Shown here: positions 16,486-25,075 of the stretch, piece after piece | How positions within the stretch are numbered: the stretch's first letter is position 1 | How the letters are laid out: the number at the start of each line of letters is the position of its first letter | Source of the DNA: Bacteroides sp. ET71 | GTDB lineage: Bacteria > Bacteroidota > Bacteroidia > Bacteroidales > Bacteroidaceae | DNA length: 64,000 nt | NCBI RefSeq assembly: GCF_023336905.1 | Contig: NZ_JAMBLS010000008.1 | Location: 59,858 to 123,857, forward strand | Reading direction: 5' to 3' | Position numbers and translations under genes: made by a program | The notes under the pieces: generated by a model | Databases searched by the model: none | What the model was told of the DNA's origin: nothing | What the model saw: only the letters and a program-made list of their open reading frames with translations

Positions 16486-17859
16486 TTATTGCCCTTCCGT
16501 CTTCAGCTTTCCGAGAATCTTTGGAAATTGCCAGGCGAACAACAGCGTGCAACAGATGGCGGCCGTGGCATCCGAGATGCCCTCGGCGGCAAACACGCCC
16601 ATGACACCCAGCCCGTGCGGCAGTACCAACGCCAGCGGGATGAGCAGAAAGACTTTGCGCAACAGCGCGATGAACACCGAAATCTTGGCTTGACCCAGCG
16701 CGACGAACATGTTCTGGCACGCCCGCTGCAATCCGAAGATGGTCATGCCCGCCAGGAAAACAGGCATTGTCTGGCGAACCGTCGCCAGCAGTGCGGGGTC
16801 GGTGGTAAAGGCCGATGCCACCACAGTAGGAAAAAGTATCATCAGCAACATCAGCACCAGGTTGAAGGAAAACATCACCGTCACCGCTACCCGGAAACAT
16901 TGCCTCACGCGTGCCTTGTCGCCATGCCCGTAGTTATAGCTGGCTATCGGCACAAAACCTTGTGCAAAGCCCGTCAGCGGCACAGCGGCAAGCTGCATGG
17001 CACTTTGCAGGATAGCCAGTGCGCTGACGTAGATGTCTCCAAAGCGTTGTAGGCTTCCGTTCAGTACGAAGCCAACCATGCTTTCCGTGCTGGCCATGAT
17101 GAATGGAGATACGCCCAAGGCAAGGACAGAAAGAATGACGCGCCGGTCGGGCTTTAAATATACACGTTCCAACCGCAGGGAAGCCTTGCGGGAACACAGA
17201 AATCCCACTACCCATGCTGCGCTGCACGCCTGCGAGACGACCGTGGCGATAGCCGCTCCGCGCACCCCCATGTCCAACACGAAAATGAATACCGGATCCA
17301 GCGCGATATTGAGCAAAGCTCCTATCAGCACCGAATACATGCCGATGGCCGGCCGTCCTTGGGCATTGATGAACGTATTCAGACCCACGGACACTTCAAC
17401 GAAAAGCGTGCCTAACAAATACACCGACAGATAATCTACCGCATAAGGCAATGTGTGCACCGACGCACCGGTCAGCAGCAAAATGGGTTCCATGAACATG
17501 TATGCCACCACCGATGTCAGCACCGTAAAGCCCACCAGCATCACGAATCCGTTTCCCAAGATGCGTCCCGCCCGTTCACGGTCGCCATGTCCCAGTGCCA
17601 TGGCAGCCAGCGGTGCCCCTCCCCCGCTCACGATGGCCGAGAAAGAAGAAATGAGCACAATCATCGAAGTGGTGACCCCTACGCCAGCCAGCGCATCGGT
17701 GCCTATGCCGGGGATGTGTCCGATGTAAATGCGGTCTACAATGGCATAGAGCAAGTTGACGAACTGGGCTACCACAGCAGGCAATGCCATCCTGAAGACC
17801 AGCGGCAGCATCCGTTCGGTGCCCAGTCGCTCTTCGTAAACTCGGTTATCGGGCTGCAT
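16486..17859 (-). CDS. MATE family efflux transporter
   Basis: A 457-residue multidrug and toxin extrusion protein with twelve predicted helices. The N-terminal PLVFRMALPAVVAQFVNLLYAIVDR region, the internal repeat at about residue 240 (SPFIMASTESMVGFVLNGSL) and the length are typical. It probably exports cationic or toxic compounds by Na+ or H+ antiport. Its start overlaps the nadB stop by 14 bases, so it is the second gene of a nadB-led operon. Confidence 0.92.
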   Translation of the reverse strand: MQPDNRVYEERLGTERMLPLVFRMALPAVVAQFVNLLYAIVDRIYIGHIPGIGTDALAGVGVTTSMIVLISSFSAIVSGGGAPLAAMALGHGDRERAGRILGNGFVMLVGFTVLTSVVAYMFMEPILLLTGASVHTLPYAVDYLSVYLLGTLFVEVSVGLNTFINAQGRPAIGMYSVLIGALLNIALDPVFIFVLDMGVRGAAIATVVSQACSAAWVVGFLCSRKASLRLERVYLKPDRRVILSVLALGVSPFIMASTESMVGFVLNGSLQRFGDIYVSALAILQSAMQLAAVPLTGFAQGFVPIASYNYGHGDKARVRQCFRVAVTVMFSFNLVLMLLMILFPTVVASAFTTDPALLATVRQTMPVFLAGMTIFGLQRACQNMFVALGQAKISVFIALLRKVFLLIPLALVLPHGLGVMGVFAAEGISDATAAICCTLLFAWQFPKILGKLKTEGQ

Positions 17860-19417
17860 GCGGATAGTCTATGGTGTAGTGCAGTCCGCGACTCTCCTTA
17901 CGTTCCATGGCTTGTTTGGTGATGAGGTATCCCACGTTAATCATATTGCGCAGTTCGCACAACTCGCGCGTGGCCTTGCAACTCTTGAACAGGCGTTCCG
18001 TCTCTTCGTAAAGGATGTCCAGGCGGTTCCATGCACGAGTCAGGCGGACGTTGCTTCGCACGATGCCCACGTACGATTCCATGATTTGGTTCACTTCTTT
18101 CATACTCTGGGTAATGAGCACACGCTCTTCATTGCTGATGGTTCCCTCATCGTTCCATTCCGGGATATCGGTGTTGAAGTCGTAACGTTCCAACACGCTC
18201 AAGGCGTGTTTGGCTGCTGCGTCGGCATAGACTACTGCCTCGATAAGCGAGTTGCTCGCCAGACGGTTGCCTCCGTGCAGTCCCGTGCACGAACATTCAC
18301 CGATGGCATACAGCCTGCGTATCGAGCTCTGCCCGTCCAGGTCGACTTTGATGCCTCCGCACAAATAATGCGCGGCAGGCGCCACAGGAATATAGTCTTT
18401 GGTGATGTCGACACCGATGCTCAGGCACTTCTGGTAGATATTGGGGAAATGCCGCTTCGTTTCCTCGGCGTCTTTGTGTGTTACATCCAGGTAGACATGG
18501 TCCTCGCCACGCTGCTTCATCTCGCTGTCGATGGCTCTTGCGACAATGTCGCGTGGCGCAAGCGAAAGACGCGGGTCGTACTTCTGCATAAATTCCTTGC
18601 CGTCAAGCGTGCGGAGCACGGCTCCATAGCCACGCATGGCTTCTGTGATAAGGAACGATGGACGGTCGCCCGGATGATAAAGCGCCGTCGGGTGGAACTG
18701 TATAAACTCCATGTCTTTGACTGCCCCTTTGGCCCGGTAGACCATGGCGATGCCGTCGCCGGTAGCTACCAACGGGTTGGTCGTATGCAGGTAGACTGCC
18801 TCGCAGCCACCGGTGGCCATGACCGTGACTTTCGAGAGGAAGGTGTCTACTACGCCGGTTTCTTCGTTCAGCACATAGGCGCCGTAGCATTTGATGCCGG
18901 GCGTGTATCGTGTTACGATGATGCCAAGGTGATGCTGGGTGATAATCTCCACTGCATAGTGATTGGTAAAGACCGTGATGTTCGGATGAAGCTTGACCGC
19001 TTCGATGAGGCTGGTTTGTATCTCCGCACCCGTATTGTCTTGGTGGTGAAGGATGCGGAACTCCGAATGCCCGCCTTCGCGATGCAGGTCAAAGGTTCCG
19101 TCGTCTTTCTTGTCAAAGTTCACGCCCCATTGGATGAGTTCTTGTATTTGTGCGGGAGCATTACGCACCACTTTTTCTACGGCAGCGCGGTCGCTTATCC
19201 AGTCACCGGCAATCATGGTGTCTTCGATGTGTTTTTCGAAGTTGTCCACTGCGAGGTTGGTTACTGAGGCAATACCGCCTTGTGCGAAATACGTATTGGC
19301 TTCTTCCATTCCGGCTTTGCAGATAAGGGCCACCGAACCTTTGTGCGCCACTTTCAGCGCGAAGCTCATCCCGGCTATCCCAGAGCCGATGACGAGGAAA
19401 TCGAATTGTCTGACCAT
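17846..19417 (-). CDS. nadB: L-aspartate oxidase
   Basis: FAD enzyme that oxidises aspartate to iminoaspartate, feeding NadA. The 523 residues begin with MVRQFDFLVIGSGIAGMSFA, an FAD-binding GxGxxG motif. TYFAQGGIASVT, HREGGHSEFRILHHQDNTG, FIQFHPTALY and CGGIKVDLDGQSSI follow in the usual order of the fumarate reductase/succinate dehydrogenase flavoprotein family. The longer in-frame start at 19441 overlaps the promoter box and is rejected. Confidence 0.96.
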   Translation of the reverse strand: MVRQFDFLVIGSGIAGMSFALKVAHKGSVALICKAGMEEANTYFAQGGIASVTNLAVDNFEKHIEDTMIAGDWISDRAAVEKVVRNAPAQIQELIQWGVNFDKKDDGTFDLHREGGHSEFRILHHQDNTGAEIQTSLIEAVKLHPNITVFTNHYAVEIITQHHLGIIVTRYTPGIKCYGAYVLNEETGVVDTFLSKVTVMATGGCEAVYLHTTNPLVATGDGIAMVYRAKGAVKDMEFIQFHPTALYHPGDRPSFLITEAMRGYGAVLRTLDGKEFMQKYDPRLSLAPRDIVARAIDSEMKQRGEDHVYLDVTHKDAEETKRHFPNIYQKCLSIGVDITKDYIPVAPAAHYLCGGIKVDLDGQSSIRRLYAIGECSCTGLHGGNRLASNSLIEAVVYADAAAKHALSVLERYDFNTDIPEWNDEGTISNEERVLITQSMKEVNQIMESYVGIVRSNVRLTRAWNRLDILYEETERLFKSCKATRELCELRNMINVGYLITKQAMERKESRGLHYTIDYPHAAR

Positions 19418-19438
19418 GATGTTAATATATTTACGGCG

Positions 19439-19446
19439 CAAAGTTA
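19439..19446 (-). promoter_or_regulatory. Promoter -7 box of nadB operon
   Basis: Minus-strand TAACTTTG, about 22 bases before the nadB ATG. Confidence 0.6.
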
Positions 19447-19516
19447 AGGATTAAGCGCTTTTCTTGTACTTTTGTGCGTGTAAAATGCGTATCTTAGCGC
19501 ACAAAATCTTTCGTTT

Positions 19517-19927
19517 ATGAATCGTACTTTCCACGCCCGGCTGTTGCCCGGGCACTGTCTGTTGCTGCTGTTGGTCGCTTTTTTGGCGGTGTGGTGTCTC
19601 TGGGAGAAGCGGCCTGTGCTGGCTGCCGTGTGGTGCTTGTGGCTGGTTTTTCTGATAGAACGTCTCATTCACACGACTTATACGCTGACTTCCGAGGGAA
19701 CATTGTGTATCTACCGGGGACGTTTCAGTCGTTGCCGCGAGCGGCCTTTGTCGGACATTGTGGGTGTGGAGCGTGCGTCGTCCATGCAGATTGCCGGGCG
19801 TGCGTTGGTGCGTTATGTGCTGGTGCGTTATTCGGACGGCAAGTTTGATGCGTTGTCGCCTGTCAACGAAGAGGAGTTCATCCGGGTGTTGGAGCAGCGC
19901 TCTCCTACCTCTTTCTCGACGAAATAG
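19517..19927 (+). CDS. Small membrane protein with PH-like domain
   Basis: A 136-residue protein with two hydrophobic helices (CLLLLLVAFLAVWCLW; VLAAVWCLWLVFLIERL) and then a beta-rich segment, TLTSEGTLCIYRGRFSRCRE, that resembles bacterial PH (DUF304/bPH) domains. Function unknown. It is divergent from nadB and its last 100 bases overlap the 3' end of the convergent glycosyltransferase gene, an unusual arrangement for this compact but non-overlapping region. Confidence 0.68.
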   Translation: MNRTFHARLLPGHCLLLLLVAFLAVWCLWEKRPVLAAVWCLWLVFLIERLIHTTYTLTSEGTLCIYRGRFSRCRERPLSDIVGVERASSMQIAGRALVRYVLVRYSDGKFDALSPVNEEEFIRVLEQRSPTSFSTK

Positions 19928-20835
19928 TGCGGCCGGCGCTTCACTTCCTTGTACATCTTCCCCACGTATTCACCGATGATGCCGCAGGCCAGCAGCACCG
20001 AGCCTCCGACAAACCAGACAGACACGAGCAGCGATGTCCAACCGGGCATGACGTCACGGTTAATGTAAGAGAAGAGTGCGTAGGTAATGGTGGCTATGGA
20101 GATGAGCACGAACAGCAGCCCCAAGTAGGTGATGTAGCGCAGCGGGCGGGTGGAGAACGAGGTGATGCCGTCGATGGCGAAGCTCAGCATTTTCTTCAGC
20201 GGATATTTCGATTGCCCGGCGAAGCGTTCGTGGCGGTCGTACCACACCATGGCCGAAGGGTATCCCACCAACGGCACCAGCCCGCGCAGGAACAGGTTGC
20301 GTTCGGGAAACGATACGAGAGCTTGGACGGCGCGGCGGCTCAACAGGCGGAAGTCGGCGTGGTTGTAGACGATTTGGCCGCCCAGGGCATTCACCAGGCG
20401 GTAGAACAGCAAGGCAGTGTTGCGTTTGAAGAACGTGTCCGAAGCACGCTCTTTGCGCACACCGTACACCACATCTATTCCTTTGCGGAAATATTCCACC
20501 ATCGGCACGATGGCCTCTACGTCGTCTTGCAGGTCGGCGTCGATGCTGACGGCGGCATCGGCATGTGCCGCAGCCCATTCCAGTCCTGCCCACAAGGCCC
20601 GTTGATGTCCTTCGTTACGAGATAGTTTCAGTCCGCGCACCAGCGGATTGCCGGCTGCGTACTGCTCGATGAGCGTCCAGGTGCGGTCGCGGCTTCCGTC
20701 GTCTACGTAGAGGATGCAGCCTTCGCTAATCAATTCTGTCTGTTGCAGGCGGTTCAGGACGTCGGTCAGGCGGGAGGTGGTCTCTGGCAGGACCTCTTCT
20801 TCGTTGTAGCAGGGTACGATGATGGCTAAGTTCAT
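19828..20835 (-). CDS. Family 2 glycosyltransferase (GtrB/DPM1-like)
   Basis: A 335-residue enzyme that would move a sugar from a nucleotide sugar to a polyprenyl phosphate at the inner membrane. It starts MNLAIIVPCYNEEEVLP. It has YVDDGSRDRTW near residue 45 and the DADLQDD metal site near 98. Two C-terminal membrane helices follow at about 232-290. Residues after about 312 (KEVGERCSNTRM onward) extend beyond the usual family end and overlap the opposing gene. It shares an ATGA overlap with GtrA. Confidence 0.9.
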   Translation of the reverse strand: MNLAIIVPCYNEEEVLPETTSRLTDVLNRLQQTELISEGCILYVDDGSRDRTWTLIEQYAAGNPLVRGLKLSRNEGHQRALWAGLEWAAAHADAAVSIDADLQDDVEAIVPMVEYFRKGIDVVYGVRKERASDTFFKRNTALLFYRLVNALGGQIVYNHADFRLLSRRAVQALVSFPERNLFLRGLVPLVGYPSAMVWYDRHERFAGQSKYPLKKMLSFAIDGITSFSTRPLRYITYLGLLFVLISIATITYALFSYINRDVMPGWTSLLVSVWFVGGSVLLACGIIGEYVGKMYKEVKRRPHYFVEKEVGERCSNTRMNSSSLTGDNASNLPSE

Positions 20836-21227
20836 ACGTGTTCTTTCTCCTTTCGTTTAAAAACAAATCTTACCAGTAAGAAGTTCACCGGCACGGCTAT
20901 GGCAAAGACAGGCAGCGGTGCCCATTCGTTGCTCAGCCCTGCCCAGAGGAAAAGGTTGAGCAGCGCGAGGTGCAGGCCGTAGTTCACTGCATGTGCGGCG
21001 CCCATGCCGAACAGCTTCGTCCACGACGGACGGGTGCGAAACGTGAAGCGTGCCGTCAGGTAGAAGTTGAGCACGAAGCCCGCCAGATAGCCTGCCGTAT
21101 AGGCGACGTTGACGTTCAGCACGTGCTGCAACAGCCAATAGACAGCATAGTGCACGCCCGTGGCCGTTACGCCGACGACGGCAAAGCGCACAAACTCACT
21201 CCCGATGTCTTTCCGAAGCAGTCTCAT
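20832..21227 (-). CDS. GtrA family membrane protein
   Basis: A 131-residue protein with four membrane helices, as in GtrA flippases proposed to turn over polyprenyl-linked sugars. Start MRLLRKDIGSEFVRFAVVGV and the following TATGVHYAVYWLL match the family. It overlaps the ArnT-like gene by 32 bases and the GT2 gene by 4. The trio fits undecaprenyl-linked sugar transfer to an envelope acceptor. Confidence 0.88.
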   Translation of the reverse strand: MRLLRKDIGSEFVRFAVVGVTATGVHYAVYWLLQHVLNVNVAYTAGYLAGFVLNFYLTARFTFRTRPSWTKLFGMGAAHAVNYGLHLALLNLFLWAGLSNEWAPLPVFAIAVPVNFLLVRFVFKRKEKEHV

Positions 21228-22968
21228 CCGGGGAAGTAACAGTGTTGTCCGGTTTTTTATGGAACTTGCAAAGCAAGATTGTCTGTTTCGAGTCGCAACT
21301 GCGGTGACCGCTGTTCCACACTTCTTCCGTGTCGTAAGTGCTACCGTAGCGTTGCTTGAAGGCTGCGATGTCTCCGTCGCCGGCCACCAGGTATCCCTCC
21401 GTGGGGAAGAAGGCGCCGAACGGCACAATACGGTTGTCGAGGTAGAAATTCAGTGTGAAGGGGTGCAGGATGTTGTACGACGGATAGTCCGGATGGCAGG
21501 AGTAAAGCCCTGCGTCTGCCGGCACCAGCGTGGCAATGTGTTCGGCCACGGGCTTGTCCGACTTCACGCTGAGCACGGCAGGCTGGAACAGCCCGTCCAG
21601 CGAGAAGAAGATGGCCAGCACCAGCCCTGTCACTGTGTAGGGCAATGCCCGTGTATTGTTCCGCCGTACGTTGCGCCAGAAGATGACAATGCCGATTACC
21701 AGTACCGCCAGTACCAAGATGGCCAGCGGGCCGATGGGCAACGTTTCGAGTGCCTGCTTGAAAGCGATGTTCTGCGCTGCGTGGCGGCCTGTGCCGAAGA
21801 TGCTGTCGGGCACCAGTCCGGCTTGCAAGGCGGCAAACAGGGCCAGCAGGATGACGGACAGCCCGGCGAGCACGTGGCCGAAGGCGCGTACCACGGCGCG
21901 GTGGTTGCGGCACAGCCACAGGATGTATTCGGCCAGGAAGAAGGCGATGAACGGATAGATGGGGAGCAGGTAGACGCTCCGTTTGCTCTTGGGTATGCAG
22001 TAGAAGACGAAAATCAGCACCGTGGCCAGCAGGGACAGCAGGCGCGCGTCGTCTATGCGGCGGACGGAGTCGCACAAGCGTTTCCAAGCGGATTTCAGAC
22101 CGCCGCTTACCTTTTTGTTATACTTCAGCACGAAGAGCGACATCAGCCCCAGCAGCGTGTAAGGCGTCCATCCGGCGAGGACGGTCATCACGTTGTACCA
22201 CCACGGGTTCTCGTGCGACTCGTAGCTCATCTTGCCCAGGAAGCGCCACACGTTTTCTTCCAGTACCAGTGTCAGAAACTCGTCGCCCCCCTGGCGCCAG
22301 GCTGCCACGTACCAGAGCATGGGCAATATGCACGCTGCCAGCGCGGTGGCGGCGAACAGACCCAGCAGCCGCCAGAAGTTCCGCCCGCGAATCCACAGGA
22401 AGACAGCTACCACCAGGCAGGGTAGCGCCACGCCCACGGGACCTTTGGTGAGGAACGCCCCGCTCATGCACAGGATGCCTGTCCACGGGATGCCCCGCAG
22501 CCCGCGTTCGCCCCACTTGTAGAGCTGGTAGATGGCCAGGACGATGAGTGCGGACAAGACCATGTCGACGCGGCAGTTCAAGCCTGCGCGGTGTACCTCG
22601 AAGTTGGTCAGCGTCAAGAGTCCCATGAGGAACGCCACTTCGACGCCGCGCCGCTTGGCGAAGAACACGTACCCCACCAGTACCATGACGGCCAGCCAGA
22701 AAGCCGAAGGGAAGCGCGAGGTGTATTCGTTCACTTCGCCCGCCACTGTGGACACGGCGGCGATGCACCAATGGAAGAAAGGCGGCTTGTAGGCCATGTC
22801 CACTCCGTTGTTGATGGGCAATGTCCAGTTGTCTTGTTGAAGCATGGAGAGGGCGACCACCGCTTCGCGTGGTTCGCCTTTGGTGTGGAACGGGGTCTGC
22901 CCCAGAAAGAGGAAGAGAGACAGGAAGGTGATGGCTGCCAGCAGCCAGAAAAACTTCGTGCGTGTCAT
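21196..22968 (-). CDS. ArnT-like / PMT family glycosyltransferase
   Basis: A 590-residue integral membrane glycosyltransferase with about 12 helices and a soluble C-terminal part. The first periplasmic loop carries HTKGEPREAVVAL, the acidic motif expected in ArnT/PMT enzymes. LTKGPVGVALP near residue 170 and YKPPFFHWCIAA near 62 are also typical. It would move a lipid-linked sugar to lipid A or another envelope acceptor, with the adjacent GtrA and GT2 proteins supplying the donor. The start is an ATG at 22968; the open frame continuing upstream to 24774 is a shadow of lpdA. Confidence 0.88.
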   Translation of the reverse strand: MTRTKFFWLLAAITFLSLFLFLGQTPFHTKGEPREAVVALSMLQQDNWTLPINNGVDMAYKPPFFHWCIAAVSTVAGEVNEYTSRFPSAFWLAVMVLVGYVFFAKRRGVEVAFLMGLLTLTNFEVHRAGLNCRVDMVLSALIVLAIYQLYKWGERGLRGIPWTGILCMSGAFLTKGPVGVALPCLVVAVFLWIRGRNFWRLLGLFAATALAACILPMLWYVAAWRQGGDEFLTLVLEENVWRFLGKMSYESHENPWWYNVMTVLAGWTPYTLLGLMSLFVLKYNKKVSGGLKSAWKRLCDSVRRIDDARLLSLLATVLIFVFYCIPKSKRSVYLLPIYPFIAFFLAEYILWLCRNHRAVVRAFGHVLAGLSVILLALFAALQAGLVPDSIFGTGRHAAQNIAFKQALETLPIGPLAILVLAVLVIGIVIFWRNVRRNNTRALPYTVTGLVLAIFFSLDGLFQPAVLSVKSDKPVAEHIATLVPADAGLYSCHPDYPSYNILHPFTLNFYLDNRIVPFGAFFPTEGYLVAGDGDIAAFKQRYGSTYDTEEVWNSGHRSCDSKQTILLCKFHKKPDNTVTSPDETASERHRE

Positions 22969-23012
22969 GAGGTTCGGATTCTGCTTAAAGTCTTTATAAT
23001 AGGGATACTGCG

Positions 23013-23020
23013 CAAAGTTA
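23013..23020 (-). promoter_or_regulatory. Promoter -7 box of the ArnT-GtrA-GT2 operon
   Basis: Minus-strand TAACTTTG, 44 bases before the ArnT-like ATG. Confidence 0.6.
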
Positions 23021-23113
23021 GAGAGTATTCGTTTACCGTGTGTCATTTTTTTCGTTTTTTTTCGCACTGTGGCCTTCTTTCCTGTTGTTTTTGGCTTCTC
23101 TTTGCCGTGGCGT

Positions 23114-23179
23114 CGGCTCTTGTTCGGAAGAGCCGTGCCTGTTGTTCGGAAGAAGCGCGCTTCGTGCGGGCAAGAGCCG
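23114..23179. repeat. 22-bp tandem repeat, locus 4 (3 units)
   Basis: Units start at 23114, 23136 and 23158. The first contains a clean hairpin, GGCTCTT-6-AAGAGCC. It lies between the divergent ArnT-like and dihydrolipoamide dehydrogenase genes. Confidence 0.78.
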
Positions 23180-23265
23180 ATGCCGCGTAAAAACACCTCC
23201 CGGCAGGGGGTGCGGACGAAAATTATTTCGTAACTTGCGGCCAAATTGTTTAAACGAAGCATATC

Positions 23266-24624
23266 ATGGATTACCAAGTAGCCATCATCGGGGGCGGCCC
23301 TGCCGGATACACGGCCGCCGAGGCCGCCGCACGGGCCGGATTCAGTGTAGTGTTGTTCGAAAAGCGTGCCCTGGGCGGCGTCTGCCTGAACGAAGGATGT
23401 ATTCCCACCAAGACGTTGCTTTATTCGGCCAAGGTGCTCGACACGGCGCGTGGGGCGCAGAAATATGCCGTGAGTGTGACAGGTACGTCGTTCGACCTGC
23501 CCAAAATCATCGCCCGCAAGCAGAAAGTGGTGCGCAAGCTGGTGCTCGGCATCAAGTCGCGCCTGACGGCGGGCGGCGTGCACATCGTGGCGGGCGAGGC
23601 TGCCGTAGTGGACCAGCATCATGTGCAGTGCGACGGACAGGTGTATGAGTGCGACAAGCTGCTGCTCTGCACCGGGTCGGAGACGTTCATCCCTCCCATC
23701 CCCGGCGTGGACACGGTGCCCTACTGGACGCACCGCGACGCGCTGGAGTGCAAGACCCTCCCCCATTCGCTGGTCGTCGTAGGCGGCGGAGTCATCGGCA
23801 TGGAGTTTGCCGCCTTCTTCTGTAGTTTGGGCGTACCGGTCACTGTGGTCGAGATGATGGACGAAATCCTGGGCGGTATGGACCGTGAGCTTGCGGCCTT
23901 GCTCCGCGCCGAATACGCCAAGCGTGGCGTGCGCTTCCTCACCTCCACCCGCGTCGTCTCCATGGAAGGCGATGCCACAGGCGTGCGCGTCGCCGTGGAA
24001 AATGCCGACGGCCCTGCCGTGATTGAAGCTGAACGAGTGCTGCTCAGCGTGGGCCGCCGTCCCGTCATGCAAGGGTTCGGTCTGGAGAACCTGTCGCTGG
24101 AGAAGACCGAGCGCGGATGCCTGCGCGTCGATGCCCACATGCAGACCTCCCTGCCCGGCGTCTATGCCTGCGGCGACTTGACGGGACAGTCGCTCCTGGC
24201 CCACACCGCCGTGCGCGAGGCCGAAGTGGCTGTGCACCACCTGGCCGGACAGGCCGACGAGATGTCCTACCGCGCCATCCCCGGTGTAGTCTATACGAAC
24301 CCCGAGATTGCGGGCGTGGGCGAGACGGAAGATTCGCTCCAGCGCCGTGGCGTCTCCTACCGCGCCGTTCGTCTGCCCCTGGCCTACTCCGGCCGTTTCG
24401 TGGCCGAAAACGAGGGCGTCAACGGCGTGTGCAAGCTGCTGTTGGGCGAAGGCAATGCCGTCTTGGGCGTGCACGTCCTGGGCAATCCCGCTTCGGAAAT
24501 CATCACCCTGGGCGGCATGGCCATCCAGCTCGGACTGACGGCCGACGCCTGGGCCCGCATGGTCTTCCCCCATCCCACCGTGGGCGAGATTTTCAAAGAA
24601 GCCTGTGCCGAAGGAATCCTCTAA
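23266..24624 (+). CDS. lpdA: Dihydrolipoamide dehydrogenase (E3)
   Basis: FAD-disulfide oxidoreductase that reoxidises dihydrolipoamide in 2-oxoacid dehydrogenase or glycine cleavage complexes. The 452 residues include the FAD site GGGPAGYTAAEAA at 9-21, the redox pair in GVCLNEGCIPTK (about 38-49), the NAD site VVGGGVIGMEFAAF near 173, YACGDLTGQSLLAH near 304 and the C-terminal active-site FPHPTVGEIFKE. No E1/E2 genes are nearby, so its partner complex is encoded elsewhere. Confidence 0.92.
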   Translation: MDYQVAIIGGGPAGYTAAEAAARAGFSVVLFEKRALGGVCLNEGCIPTKTLLYSAKVLDTARGAQKYAVSVTGTSFDLPKIIARKQKVVRKLVLGIKSRLTAGGVHIVAGEAAVVDQHHVQCDGQVYECDKLLLCTGSETFIPPIPGVDTVPYWTHRDALECKTLPHSLVVVGGGVIGMEFAAFFCSLGVPVTVVEMMDEILGGMDRELAALLRAEYAKRGVRFLTSTRVVSMEGDATGVRVAVENADGPAVIEAERVLLSVGRRPVMQGFGLENLSLEKTERGCLRVDAHMQTSLPGVYACGDLTGQSLLAHTAVREAEVAVHHLAGQADEMSYRAIPGVVYTNPEIAGVGETEDSLQRRGVSYRAVRLPLAYSGRFVAENEGVNGVCKLLLGEGNAVLGVHVLGNPASEIITLGGMAIQLGLTADAWARMVFPHPTVGEIFKEACAEGIL

Positions 24625-24634
24625 AGAAGCAGCC

Positions 24635-25075
24635 ATGGAACGAACGCTCAGACTCATCACGTGCGACGACGCTTTTCGCGCCCACCTCATACAAGGAGCG
24701 TTGGACAACGAGGGAATCCTTTCCATTATCCACAATGAAAACACGTCCAACGTCATGCGCGGTTTCGTCAGCAACCTGTCGGGCGTCGACGTGCTGGTCT
24801 ACGAAGCCGACTACCAGAAAGCCCTCGACCTGCTGGAGCAGAACCAGATGGTGGGCGAACAACTGAGGTTCTGCCCCGTCTGCGGTTCGGAAGACATCCG
24901 TTTCGGCTTGAAGAAGGGCAAGCGTTTGAGAGCCTTTTTTGCCGCTGTCCTGGCTTTGTTTTCCATGACTCCCCCGGGCACTGCGCATTGGGAGTGGCAT
25001 TGCCGCCGCTGTGGTGCGCGCTTCGAGCAGCCCGTGTCCAGAAGTCATCGGCTGGAGAAGGAGGTAGAAGTATGA
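24635..25075 (+). CDS. DUF2007 domain protein with zinc ribbon
   Basis: A 146-residue cytosolic protein. Residues 1-75 look like a DUF2007 signal-transducing-like domain (LITCDDAFRAHLIQGALDNEGI; VDVLVYEADYQKALDLLEQN). Residues 80-130 hold two CxxC pairs (CPVCGS, CRRCGA) separated by a hydrophobic stretch, forming a zinc ribbon. Function unknown. It overlaps the PBP4-like gene by ATGA and lies 10 bases after lpdA, so the three form an operon. Confidence 0.78.
   Translation: MERTLRLITCDDAFRAHLIQGALDNEGILSIIHNENTSNVMRGFVSNLSGVDVLVYEADYQKALDLLEQNQMVGEQLRFCPVCGSEDIRFGLKKGKRLRAFFAAVLALFSMTPPGTAHWEWHCRRCGARFEQPVSRSHRLEKEVEV

Noticed and set aside
17858-19267. 469-codon plus-strand frame opposite nadB
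   Set aside because: Antisense shadow; nadB carries the complete set of flavoprotein motifs.
21196-24774. Minus-strand open frame of 1192 codons
   Set aside because: Only 21196-22968 has membrane-protein and ArnT-like character. The upstream part is the antisense of lpdA, kept open by GC-rich codon use, and has no domain.
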